A stretch of DNA of 12,442 nucleotides from assembly GCA_021203425.1 (NCBI GenBank), contig JAJQBF010000029.1, forward strand, positions 1-12,442. Reading direction: 5' to 3'. Origin of the DNA: Clostridiales bacterium. GTDB taxonomy: Bacteria; Bacillota; Clostridia; Lachnospirales; CAG-274. Below, in pieces: positions 5,393-12,442 of the stretch (the stretch's first letter is position 1; each line of letters opens with the position of its first letter). The notes below the pieces were generated by a model. It did not search any database. It was given only the letters and a program-made list of their open reading frames with translations, and had not been told where the DNA came from. Position numbers and translations under genes: made by a program.

Positions 5393-5992
5393 TTATTTAC
5401 TGTTCGGCTTTGCGGCTCCCTCTCTTACCCCCTCTTCACGTATAACGGAAACGAAGGTCTTTGCCACAATTTTAACATCTGTCAAAAAGCCCATTTTCTT
5501 TACATACTCACCGTCATAAGCTGCCTTTACTTCAATAGGCAGCTCATCTCGACCCATAACCTGAGCAAGCCCCGTAAGTCCCGGTTTAATATTGTTTGCA
5601 CCGTATTTATCCCTTTCGGCTATAAGGTCATATTGATTATAAAGAGCCGGTCTGGGACCCACAATACTCATATCCCCTTTTATAATATTAAAAAGCTGAG
5701 GCAGCTCGTCAAGGCTTGTTTTTCTTAATATGCGCCCTGTTTTGGTAATAAAAGCCTCCGGGTCGTTAAGAAGGTGTGTAGGTACGTCCTTGGGAGTATC
5801 TGAATACATTGTTCTGAATTTCAATATTTTAAATATCTTTTTGTCCTTTCCCACTCGGTTTTGTTTAAAAAGAACATCTCCCTTAGATTCGGTCTTTATA
5901 CATACGGCAATTACCGCCATAGGCACAGCCAGCACAACAGCCCCTGCCGCCGAAAAAACAATATCCAAAATTCGTTTTACATATCTGTACAT
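5393..5992 (-). CDS. PglC-like polyprenyl-phosphate phosphoglycosyl transferase
   Basis: Small monotopic phosphoglycosyl transferase (bacterial sugar transferase family), 199 residues, close to Campylobacter PglC and lacking the large N-terminal membrane domain of WbaP-type enzymes. It moves a phosphosugar from a UDP-sugar to undecaprenyl phosphate, the first membrane step of glycan assembly on the inner face of the membrane. Residues 9-33 form the hydrophobic re-entrant helix; KFRTM (58-62), the catalytic Asp-Glu dyad D95-E96 in TSLDELPQL, VGPRP (111-115) and PGLTGLAQV (137-145) are all present. It is the last gene of the operon, 10 bases after the dehydratase stop, with an AAGGGG ribosome site in that gap. 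The dehydratase next door suggests a UDP-diNAcBac-like or other 6-deoxyamino sugar substrate, but the aminotransferase and acetyltransferase for that sugar are not in the window. Confidence 0.92.
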   Translation of the reverse strand: MYRYVKRILDIVFSAAGAVVLAVPMAVIAVCIKTESKGDVLFKQNRVGKDKKIFKILKFRTMYSDTPKDVPTHLLNDPEAFITKTGRILRKTSLDELPQLFNIIKGDMSIVGPRPALYNQYDLIAERDKYGANNIKPGLTGLAQVMGRDELPIEVKAAYDGEYVKKMGFLTDVKIVAKTFVSVIREEGVREGAAKPNSK

Positions 5993-6002
5993 AAGCCGCC
6001 CC

Positions 6003-7946
6003 TTAATAAATAACTTTTATATCTGCTCCGTTTTCCATATTGTTGAAATTGGGAACGATTTCTTTTATAACCGCAATTGTGTCGCTGCCGTCGGAACAGG
6101 ATCTATAAAGCTTTTTCAAAAGACTTTCAAGCCTCTTTGAATCGATATTCATAGGCTTTGCTATCATAATTTTCTTATGATATGTCTTCTGCATACTGTC
6201 CTTTTCCTCGTCCATAATAAGCTCCTCATAAAGCTTTTCTCCCGGGCGCAGACCTGTGTATACAATTTGAATATCTTCATAGGGCTTATATCCCGACAGC
6301 TTTATAAGATTTTCCGCCAAGTCATTTATTCTGACAGGCTCACCCATATTAAGAACAAATATGCTGCCCGAGCGTCCCATTCCGCCAGCCTGTAAAACAA
6401 GCCTTGACGCTTCGGGAATAGTCATAAAAAATCTTGTTATGTTCTTGTGAGTAACTCTAACAGGTCCTCCTTCGGCAATCTGCTTTTTAAATATGGGAAT
6501 AACAGAACCGTTTGAGCCTAAAACATTTCCGAAACGGACAGCCATAAACTTGGTTTTGCTTTTCTGAGCCATCTGCTGAATTATCATTTCCGTAATTCTC
6601 TTTGTTGCCCCCATTACGTTTGTAGGGTTTACCGCCTTGTCGGTGGAAAGCAGCACGAACCTGTCGGCGCCGTATTTATCCGCAGCCTCGGCAATGTTCA
6701 AAGTTCCGAAAACATTGTTTTTCACTGCCTCTTTAGGCACAGTCTGAAGAAGGGAAACGTGTTTGTGAGCCGCTGCATGGAAAACAGCGGAAGGTCTGTA
6801 TGTTTCGAAAACTCTTTTTACAAGGGCTTTGTCACAGATTGTTCCCACAATAATAATTATATTAATTGAGTCTCCGTATTTATTCTTAAGCTCGTTGTAA
6901 AGCTCATATGCGTTGTTTTCATAAACATCAAATATAATCAGTCTCTCCGGCATAAACTTGGAAATCTGACGGCAAAGCTCAGACCCTATTGAACCGCCGC
7001 CGCCGGTTACCAAAACGGTTTTGCCCTTGAGATATCCGCTGACATCTTCCACATTTATTTCTATTTCTTCTCTGAAAAGAAGATCGGTTATTTTAACCTC
7101 CTGCAAAACTCTGTGGAAATTTCCGTTTTCGGGCACATCGCTCATAGGCGGTATCATTTTAAGAGAACAGTTTGTTTTTGTACAATTATCCATTATCCTC
7201 TTAAGCTGAATATTATCGGCGGAAGGAATAGCAATTATAATTTCGTCTATTTCATATTCCTCCGCAAGTCTGGGTACGTTGTCAATATTATGTGTAACCC
7301 TGACGCCGTGAATCGAAGTATTGTTTTTCGCCGCATCATCGTCAACAATTATAACCGCCATTCTATTTTCATAGCCCTTGGCAAACTGCAAAATACTTCT
7401 GGCAACATTATAACCGCCGTAGCCTGCCCCTATTATCATAACTCTTTTTGTTCCTGCTTTTTTTATAAAACGGTTTTCAAGATGTATATACATTCTCTTT
7501 ATAAATCTGTAGCCCGACCTCGAAAAGACAAAAAGCACAAAATTTACCGCAAGAGCAACGGCAATCATTCTCTTCGGCAGGTCTATAAAGCCCAGCCTGC
7601 TGATATAAAACACATCAAAGAGTATAAGCGCCGTAAATATTATTATTTGACTTAAGAAAATTTTTATAAGCTCTTCAATATCGGCATATTTCCAGATTTT
7701 TCTGTAAAAGCCGAAAAGGGCATATACAACAAGGGAAACAACAACGGCAAAGGGAGCGGCATGAAAATACCACTTCCAAACGGAGCTGTTAAAGGTTATA
7801 TAACCGCCGCCGGGTATACTGCCGCCGTACCACAATGTAAGAGCCGTAAGTATAGACAGGTTTACAAAAACAGCGTCCAAAACAATATACAAGCCTATAT
7901 TTTTAAACTTCGGGGAGTTTGTCAGCCCGTCGTAATTAATACTCAT
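6003..7946 (-). CDS. Membrane-anchored UDP-sugar 4,6-dehydratase (PglF/CapD/FlaA1 large type)
   Basis: Nucleotide-sugar dehydratase of 647 residues, likely converting UDP-GlcNAc to the UDP-4-keto-6-deoxy sugar used for bacillosamine-type or other deoxyamino sugars. Residues 18-145 hold about four membrane segments; 165-290 form a first Rossmann-like domain with GAGYGG (173-178); 308 onward is the catalytic short-chain dehydrogenase domain with TGGGGSIGSE (314-323). The catalytic tyrosine of ordinary SDR enzymes is replaced: MGATK (445-449) instead of YxxxK, with STDKA (434-438) as the active site, as in PglF and other large 4,6-dehydratases. RFGNVLGSNGSV (471-482) and TGLRPGEKLYEEL (564-576) are family landmarks. 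Its ATG overlaps the stop of the upstream membrane-protein gene (ATGA). Exact product sugar and stereochemistry cannot be read from sequence. Confidence 0.93.
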   Translation of the reverse strand: MSINYDGLTNSPKFKNIGLYIVLDAVFVNLSILTALTLWYGGSIPGGGYITFNSSVWKWYFHAAPFAVVVSLVVYALFGFYRKIWKYADIEELIKIFLSQIIIFTALILFDVFYISRLGFIDLPKRMIAVALAVNFVLFVFSRSGYRFIKRMYIHLENRFIKKAGTKRVMIIGAGYGGYNVARSILQFAKGYENRMAVIIVDDDAAKNNTSIHGVRVTHNIDNVPRLAEEYEIDEIIIAIPSADNIQLKRIMDNCTKTNCSLKMIPPMSDVPENGNFHRVLQEVKITDLLFREEIEINVEDVSGYLKGKTVLVTGGGGSIGSELCRQISKFMPERLIIFDVYENNAYELYNELKNKYGDSINIIIIVGTICDKALVKRVFETYRPSAVFHAAAHKHVSLLQTVPKEAVKNNVFGTLNIAEAADKYGADRFVLLSTDKAVNPTNVMGATKRITEMIIQQMAQKSKTKFMAVRFGNVLGSNGSVIPIFKKQIAEGGPVRVTHKNITRFFMTIPEASRLVLQAGGMGRSGSIFVLNMGEPVRINDLAENLIKLSGYKPYEDIQIVYTGLRPGEKLYEELIMDEEKDSMQKTYHKKIMIAKPMNIDSKRLESLLKKLYRSCSDGSDTIAVIKEIVPNFNNMENGADIKVIY

Positions 7947-9787
7947 TCTTCCGATTCCTCCGAGCTTTCCGAAAAATCAATTTTGTTAAGACTGCAGCCC
8001 AGCCCTAAAATTATCCAGTAGAAGGGTGCAACGCTTACGGCGCTGTCTGTGGTAAAACCTGTGGCAAGGTAGGCAAGAACACCCCAAAGAAGAGCAATTC
8101 TTATAATATTTAAATATCTGTTTTTACTTTTAAGCACAGCCTTTAATGTGAAGAAGAAATACATAACGGGAATGGCAATAAAAGCAATAAGAGAAAATAC
8201 CCCCGTATTTATGGCAATCTGCAAATACATATTATGAGGCTTGTCTACAATAACATAAGGATTGCCTAAAAATCTGGTTTTTCCCACAAGATCCGTCTGA
8301 GGAAATTCCAAAACGAAACTGTCGGGACCTGAGCCGAAAATAAAGTTTTTAGCCTTTAAAATAAGGGGAAGACTTCTTGACCATATATAGCCTCTGCTTG
8401 AACCCAAATATTCAAGACCTTCAAAGCCTATATGTTTAACCTCTGTGTTTATGTCATAGCTGTCTCCGTTTCTAATAGCCGGACTTAAGCCCTCTTCCGT
8501 TTTTCTGAACATAAAGTCTGTAGTTGAAAAGCCGTCATAGCCTTCAAAATATATTATATCATTGGAAAATATAACCGATGCCTCTTCAAGGTAAGGTACT
8601 TCATAAGAATAGGTTATTACACCGTCTTCCTCTGATTTATCCGTATAATTAAGCTCTTCACCGTCAATGGCAAGAACAGGCTCGTCCCCTTCCTTTGAAA
8701 CTTCAATATCAAAATAAGCCGTAGTTATAATACCTCTGTCGCCGTCAACCGCCAGGTCTCTCCAAAAATAAGGGCTTTCCTGAAGGGTTTTTCCGCTTAA
8801 AGCATCAAAAATAACTCTGACCTTTTGAAGGCTGAAATTATCCGCCTTAATAACAGCCCCTCCGACACAGACTACAATAACCGCAGCAATAACAACACCG
8901 CCGGCGGTTTTAGGGCTGAAACTCTTAAAAATCTTCTTTTTAAAGCAGTAAACAACAGCGGCAATAACAATAACAACAGCCGAGGCGGAAAGACCTAAAA
9001 GTGAACCGGCAGAACCGCTGCCCACTATGTTTACAACCGAAATAAGGGTTAAAACGATACAGCCGTATTTAAGCCTGTTATTCAGGGGAAGAAGAAGAGA
9101 AGGCACTAAAAACACGGGAAACATAAGGGCAAAAAAACTGCCCACACAGTTCGGGTTATAAAGTGTGGAATAAATATTTTCATACTTTACGGAAAGAGAA
9201 CTGCCCTCTTTATAATAACTTCCGTAAACAAGCTTTGTCACAAAATCTGTTTTGAAAATATCGAAACCCAAAAACTGTCCTACTCCTATAAGCCCTATTA
9301 TGAATGTACCAAGCATTAAACAGCCTATAAAGAAATTCAGTTTTTTTACATTTTTCACAAAGTGAAACATAACCATAAACAAAACCGTATAACAAAGAAG
9401 AACAACAACTCCCTCATATCTTTCGGTAACTCCCCAAAGAGACGCACTTTTATATGACGAAAACAATGTTGAAAGCAAGGCAAACAAGCCGTAAACCCCT
9501 CCGGCTATAATAAGCGGATTTTTAAAGTGAATCTTTTTTGCCTTATAAGCCGTCATAAGATCAAGAGCCAAAACAATAATCAAAAAAATAACGGCGGCAA
9601 TAAACACTCTGCTTTTACAATATATAAAAACATCGTTGCTAACGGAGCTGCTCCTGACTGTTCCGTATTCGTCACCTGATATTTTAACGATAGCCAGCCT
9701 TACAATAAGGGGCAAAATTACTATAATAAACCCTAAAATCAATGAAGCGGCAATATCCGTCCCTTTTGTTTCCTTTTTTTTATTCAT
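7943..9787 (-). CDS. O-antigen ligase/polymerase-family (Wzy_C) membrane protein with large outer loop
   Basis: Polytopic membrane protein of 614 residues, first gene of the glycan operon. Hydrophobic segments lie at roughly 14-35, 61-79, 91-110, 126-146, 150-172, 215-234, 242-256, 262-281, 296-314, 523-550, 561-579 and 587-600. The Wzy_C signature is carried by SSRGYIWSRSLPLI (463-476), GSGPDSF (485-491) and KPHNMYLQ (516-523), with R465, R471 and H518 as the likely functional residues. Such proteins act outside the membrane as polymerases, O-antigen or teichuronic ligases, or O-oligosaccharyltransferases. A soluble stretch of about 145 residues (317-462), rich in alternating polar and beta-forming segments, sits in the loop just before the signature; I do not recognise it. 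The acidic C-terminus ends SESSEESEE. Start: ATG at 9787 after an AGAGGT ribosome site. Which of the three roles applies is not decidable here. Confidence 0.85.
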   Translation of the reverse strand: MNKKKETKGTDIAASLILGFIIVILPLIVRLAIVKISGDEYGTVRSSSVSNDVFIYCKSRVFIAAVIFLIIVLALDLMTAYKAKKIHFKNPLIIAGGVYGLFALLSTLFSSYKSASLWGVTERYEGVVVLLCYTVLFMVMFHFVKNVKKLNFFIGCLMLGTFIIGLIGVGQFLGFDIFKTDFVTKLVYGSYYKEGSSLSVKYENIYSTLYNPNCVGSFFALMFPVFLVPSLLLPLNNRLKYGCIVLTLISVVNIVGSGSAGSLLGLSASAVVIVIAAVVYCFKKKIFKSFSPKTAGGVVIAAVIVVCVGGAVIKADNFSLQKVRVIFDALSGKTLQESPYFWRDLAVDGDRGIITTAYFDIEVSKEGDEPVLAIDGEELNYTDKSEEDGVITYSYEVPYLEEASVIFSNDIIYFEGYDGFSTTDFMFRKTEEGLSPAIRNGDSYDINTEVKHIGFEGLEYLGSSRGYIWSRSLPLILKAKNFIFGSGPDSFVLEFPQTDLVGKTRFLGNPYVIVDKPHNMYLQIAINTGVFSLIAFIAIPVMYFFFTLKAVLKSKNRYLNIIRIALLWGVLAYLATGFTTDSAVSVAPFYWIILGLGCSLNKIDFSESSEESEE

Positions 9788-9864
9788 TACTCTACCTCTT
9801 TCTTAACCGCCCGAAAAATAATCTGCAGAAGACACAGACGGGCTTTTATTACATCATTTAAAAT

Positions 9865-9893
9865 ATTTTATCACATATGAAAATATTTAACAA
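9865..9893 (-). promoter_or_regulatory. Predicted promoter of the glycan operon
   Basis: On the minus strand, TTGTTA (complement of 9888-9893), 17-base spacer, TAAAAT (complement of 9865-9870), with TGA directly before the -10, giving an extended -10 (TGnTAAAAT). The leader to the ATG at 9787 is about 70 bases. Confidence 0.7.
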
Positions 9894-9997
9894 GGGAAAT
9901 GTTGAAAAATCAGTAAGAAAAATGACAATAAAACCATCATTTCGGGCTGAACAGCTATCAAAGGACTTGTCGTTTTGAATACTTTTGAGAAAATTTT

Positions 9998-10014
9998 TGA
10001 CAGTATTTCTGTCA
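9998..10014. promoter_or_regulatory. Palindrome TGACAG-N5-CTGTCA upstream of the hydratase promoter
   Basis: Perfect six-base arms (9998-10003 and 10009-10014) around TATTT. The site ends five bases before the -35 box (10019-10024) of the hydratase promoter, a typical place for an activator or for a repressor. An alternative -35, TTGACA (9997-10002), overlaps the left arm. No regulator can be named. Confidence 0.4.
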
Positions 10015-10018
10015 GGGC

Positions 10019-10047
10019 TTGAAATCAGTAAAAAAATGTGATAAAAT
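10019..10047 (+). promoter_or_regulatory. Predicted promoter of the aconitase-family gene
   Basis: TTGAAA (10019-10024), 17-base spacer, TAAAAT (10042-10047) preceded by TGA, an extended -10. Start expected near 10054, about 40 bases before the ATG. Confidence 0.75.
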
Positions 10048-10094
10048 CAGGCTATGATGTTTGGAGATGAAAATATCTTTAGGAGGAAATTGCT

Positions 10095-12389
10095 ATGGTA
10101 AAACTTTTTGATTCAGGGGTATTTTATGTAAACGGGGAAATTATACAGGATAACACCGAGGGGATAAGACAGCTTAAGGCTATGGGTGCTTCGACAGATA
10201 AAACAGAGGTATCGAAAAAAACAATTGCATATTCAATTATGCAGGCTCACAACACATTGGGAAACACCGAACAGCTGAAAATAAAATTTGATGCTATGGC
10301 CTCACATGATATTACCTATGTAGGTATTATTCAGACAGCCAGAGCCTTGGGGCTTGAAAAATTCCCTATTCCCTATGTTTTGACAAACTGTCACAATTCA
10401 CTTTGTGCAGTTGGGGGAACAATTAACGAAGACGACCATATGTTCGGTCTTTCGGCAGCTAAAAAATACGGCGGAATCTATGTTCCCGCCCACCTTGCCG
10501 TAATTCACCAGTATATGCGTGAAATGATGTCCGGCTGCGGAAAAATGATTTTAGGTTCAGACAGCCATACACGTTACGGCGCTTTGGGAACAATGGCAAT
10601 AGGCGAAGGCGGCGGCGAGCTTGCAAAACAGCTCCTCTGCAAGACATATGACGTAAACCGTCCCGAAGTTATAGGAATTTATTTAACGGGCAAGCCCGAC
10701 CCGGCTGTAGGTCCTCAGGATATCGCCCTTGCAATTATAGGAGCGGTTTTCAAAAACGGATATGTTAAAAACAAGGTTATGGAATTTATAGGCGACGGAA
10801 TCGCAAATCTTTCCGCCGAATACAGAAACAGCATAGACGTTATGACAACTGAAACAACCTGTCTTTCCTCTATTTGGGTTACAGACGATAAGGTTAAAGA
10901 CTGGTATGACATTCATAACCGTCCGGAGGATTTCAAAGTTCTCGAGCCTGAAAACGGCGCTTACTATGACGGGCTTGTTTATGTAGATATGTCAAAGGTT
11001 AAGCCTATGATAGCTATGCCTTTCCACCCCTCAAATGTTTACACAATTGACGAATTAAACGAAAATCTTCTTGATATTTTAGATATAGTAGAGAAAAACG
11101 GCGCTAAACAAATTGACAACCCGGGAATTAACTTTAAGCTTAAGGATAAGGTTAAAAACGGCAGACTTATGGTTGAACAGGGTGTTATTGCAGGATGTGC
11201 CGGCGGAACATATGACAACATAGTAGATGCGGCTGATATACTTTCGGGAAAGACAATAGGCAACCAGGACTTTACACTGTCTGTTTACCCCTCCTCTCAG
11301 CCTGTATTTATGAGCCTTGTTGAAAACGGCTCAATATTCAAGCTTATGGAGGCAGGAGCAACGGTTCGTTCCGCTTTCTGCGGTCCTTGTTTCGGCGCAG
11401 GAGACGTACCTCCCAACAACGGTCTTTCAATAAGACACTCAACAAGAAACTTCCCCAACAGAGAAGGCTCAAAACCCGGAAACGGTCAGATTGCCTCTGT
11501 AGCCCTTATGGACGCCCGTTCTATTGCCGCTACTGCGGTTAACCACGGTGTTCTTACAGCGGCAACCGATATTGACGTGAACTTCTCAAAACCCAAATAT
11601 TTCTTTAACAAGTCGGTTTACGACAACAGAGTATATACGGGTTTCGGAAAAGCCGACAGCAGTGTAGACCTTAAGTTCGGTTCCAATATTACAGACTGGC
11701 CGGAAATGAGCGCTCTGCCTGAGAATCTTCTTTTAAAGGTTGTTTCATATATAACCGACCCTGTAACAACCACAGACGAGCTTATTCCTTCAGGCGAAAC
11801 AAGCTCTTACCGTTCAAACCCCTTGGGGCTTGCAGAATTTACTCTTTCAAGAAAAGACCCTGCTTATGTAGGAAGAACAAAAGAGGTTCAGAAGGCTGAA
11901 AAGGCAAGAAACACAGAAGGTCAGTGTCCCAGAGAGGCTTTGCCCGAAATAAGTGAAATTTTCGACACAATCAAGGCTTGTAAAGAATTTAAAGACATTC
12001 ATTTCAGAGAAGACGTAGGCATAGGCACAACAATTTATGCCGTTAAACCCGGCGACGGTTCCGCCAGAGAACAGGCAGCAAGCTGTCAGAAGGTTATAGG
12101 CGGCTGGGCAAATATTGCTAAAGAATACGCCACAAAGCGTTACCGCTCCAACCTTATAAACTGGGGTATGCTCCCCTTCCTTTTCGAAGGCGAAACACCT
12201 TTTGAAAACAGTGATTATATATTTGTGCCCAATGTAAGAGAGGCAATTTCCGAAAACAAAAAGGATATTCCGGCTTATGTTGTAAAGAACGGAAAGCTGA
12301 ATCCCTTTACGCTTAATATGGCGGAACTTACGGAAGACGAAAGAAAAATAATTCTTGCCGGCTGTCTTATAAATTATTATAAAGAATAA
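10095..12389 (+). CDS. Aconitase-superfamily hydratase (YbhJ-like)
   Basis: Cytoplasmic [4Fe-4S] hydro-lyase of 764 residues. Aconitase landmarks in order: SHDITYVG (70-77), GSDSHTRYGALG (154-165), a first cluster cysteine C368 in AGCAGGTYDNI, the CGPC pair C429 and C432, PGNGQIASV (461-469), and the swivel-domain substrate loop GSARE (about 655-659) followed by RSNLINWGMLPF (from about 684). Together these give the three cluster ligands. The context of C368 differs from the canonical GSCTNS, with AGG in place of TNS, so substrate handling may differ from citrate/isocitrate. Overall it resembles the poorly characterised E. coli YbhJ-type hydratases more than AcnA or AcnB, from general recognition and not from a search. 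A strong AGGAGGA site (10081-10087) sets the start. It stands alone between its own promoter and terminator. Citrate aconitase, 2-methylisocitrate or another hydroxy-acid dehydration are all possible. Confidence 0.85.
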   Translation: MVKLFDSGVFYVNGEIIQDNTEGIRQLKAMGASTDKTEVSKKTIAYSIMQAHNTLGNTEQLKIKFDAMASHDITYVGIIQTARALGLEKFPIPYVLTNCHNSLCAVGGTINEDDHMFGLSAAKKYGGIYVPAHLAVIHQYMREMMSGCGKMILGSDSHTRYGALGTMAIGEGGGELAKQLLCKTYDVNRPEVIGIYLTGKPDPAVGPQDIALAIIGAVFKNGYVKNKVMEFIGDGIANLSAEYRNSIDVMTTETTCLSSIWVTDDKVKDWYDIHNRPEDFKVLEPENGAYYDGLVYVDMSKVKPMIAMPFHPSNVYTIDELNENLLDILDIVEKNGAKQIDNPGINFKLKDKVKNGRLMVEQGVIAGCAGGTYDNIVDAADILSGKTIGNQDFTLSVYPSSQPVFMSLVENGSIFKLMEAGATVRSAFCGPCFGAGDVPPNNGLSIRHSTRNFPNREGSKPGNGQIASVALMDARSIAATAVNHGVLTAATDIDVNFSKPKYFFNKSVYDNRVYTGFGKADSSVDLKFGSNITDWPEMSALPENLLLKVVSYITDPVTTTDELIPSGETSSYRSNPLGLAEFTLSRKDPAYVGRTKEVQKAEKARNTEGQCPREALPEISEIFDTIKACKEFKDIHFREDVGIGTTIYAVKPGDGSAREQAASCQKVIGGWANIAKEYATKRYRSNLINWGMLPFLFEGETPFENSDYIFVPNVREAISENKKDIPAYVVKNGKLNPFTLNMAELTEDERKIILAGCLINYYKE

Positions 12390-12397
12390 TCGGCTGC

Positions 12398-12430
12398 AAA
12401 AGGGCTGCGGATAATTTCCTCAGCCCTTTT
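12398..12430 (+). terminator. Intrinsic terminator of the hydratase gene
   Basis: AAAAGGGCTG (12398-12406 plus flanking A) pairs with CAGCCCTTTT (12421-12430); two further GG/CC pairs can extend the stem after one mismatch. It begins 9 bases after the stop codon and ends in a short T-run. Confidence 0.88.
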
Positions 12431-12442
12431 ATGGTCGGAAAA

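Larger units (their letters stand above)
9788..10094. other. Divergent intergenic region with two promoters
   Basis: This 307-base gap separates the glycan operon (minus) from the hydratase gene (plus). No gene is seen. It holds one promoter for each direction, a palindrome at 9998-10014, a partial duplicate of the hydratase promoter at 9902-9936, and a weak inverted repeat GCCCG (9809-9813)/CGGGC (9839-9843) enclosing CTGCAG in the glycan-operon leader. The two real -10 regions share the same 12 bases, ATGTGATAAAAT. Confidence 0.7.

Noticed and set aside
9809..9843. GCCCG/CGGGC inverted repeat in the glycan-operon leader as a riboswitch or attenuator
   Set aside because: Only five base pairs with a 25-base interior and no T-run in the transcript direction; too weak to call.
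9876..9893. Rex half-site TTAACAA at the glycan-operon -35
   Set aside because: Only one half matches; the other seven bases fit at three positions. A consensus -35 explains the sequence.
1..12442. Mobile element, CRISPR array, toxin-antitoxin or defence system
   Set aside because: No transposase, integrase, regularly spaced repeats, small paired ORFs or defence-family domains are visible on either strand.

Overview
The window looks like chromosomal DNA of an anaerobic or microaerophilic low-GC Bacillota, most likely a clostridial lineage (Lachnospirales-like). The support is AT-rich DNA with strong AGGAGG-type ribosome sites and consensus sigma-A promoters, a clostridial-type Rex redox repressor, an AhpC/AhpF peroxide system, and protein styles typical of gut Clostridia. 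I saw no mobile element, tRNA, rRNA or CRISPR array. This looks like core or near-core metabolism plus a surface-glycan module, not a genomic island.

Layout, left to right. (1) 1-180: no gene; a cluster of short hairpins with T-tracts that read mostly on the + strand and probably end a gene left of the window. (2) 181-2348, minus strand: ahpC followed by an unusual AhpF-type reductase whose domains are in permuted order. (3) 2349-2602: a divergent regulatory region in which the two -35 boxes overlap almost exactly. (4) 2603-3767, plus strand: rex, then an O6-alkylguanine-DNA methyltransferase (ogt) broken by one in-frame TGA. (5) 3882-5322, plus strand: a nitronate monooxygenase-like flavoprotein with a C-terminal cysteine cluster, then ridA, behind their own promoter. 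(6) 5345-5381: a bidirectional terminator. (7) 9787 down to 5393, minus strand: a three-gene glycan operon (Wzy/WaaL-like membrane protein, PglF/CapD-like 4,6-dehydratase, PglC-like phosphoglycosyl transferase). (8) 9788-10094: a second divergent promoter region. (9) 10095-12389, plus strand: a single aconitase-superfamily hydratase with its own terminator.

How the genes may work together. AhpC reduces peroxides and the permuted AhpF would re-reduce it with NAD(P)H. Rex senses the NADH/NAD+ ratio and is divergently transcribed from the peroxidase operon through a shared control region, so redox state and peroxide defence are plausibly coupled (inference). The broken alkyltransferase would be a lost DNA-repair function unless the stop is a sequencing error or is bypassed. 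The flavoprotein plus RidA pair looks like metabolite damage control. The glycan operon encodes the start (UDP-sugar 4,6-dehydratase, then transfer of a phosphosugar to lipid carrier) and the end (polymerase, ligase or oligosaccharyltransferase) of a surface polysaccharide or glycoprotein pathway; the intermediate glycosyltransferases must lie elsewhere.

The strongest candidates for something unusual are the permuted AhpF, the overlapping ahpC/rex promoter architecture, the ogt nonsense codon, and the large soluble insertion in the Wzy/WaaL-like protein.
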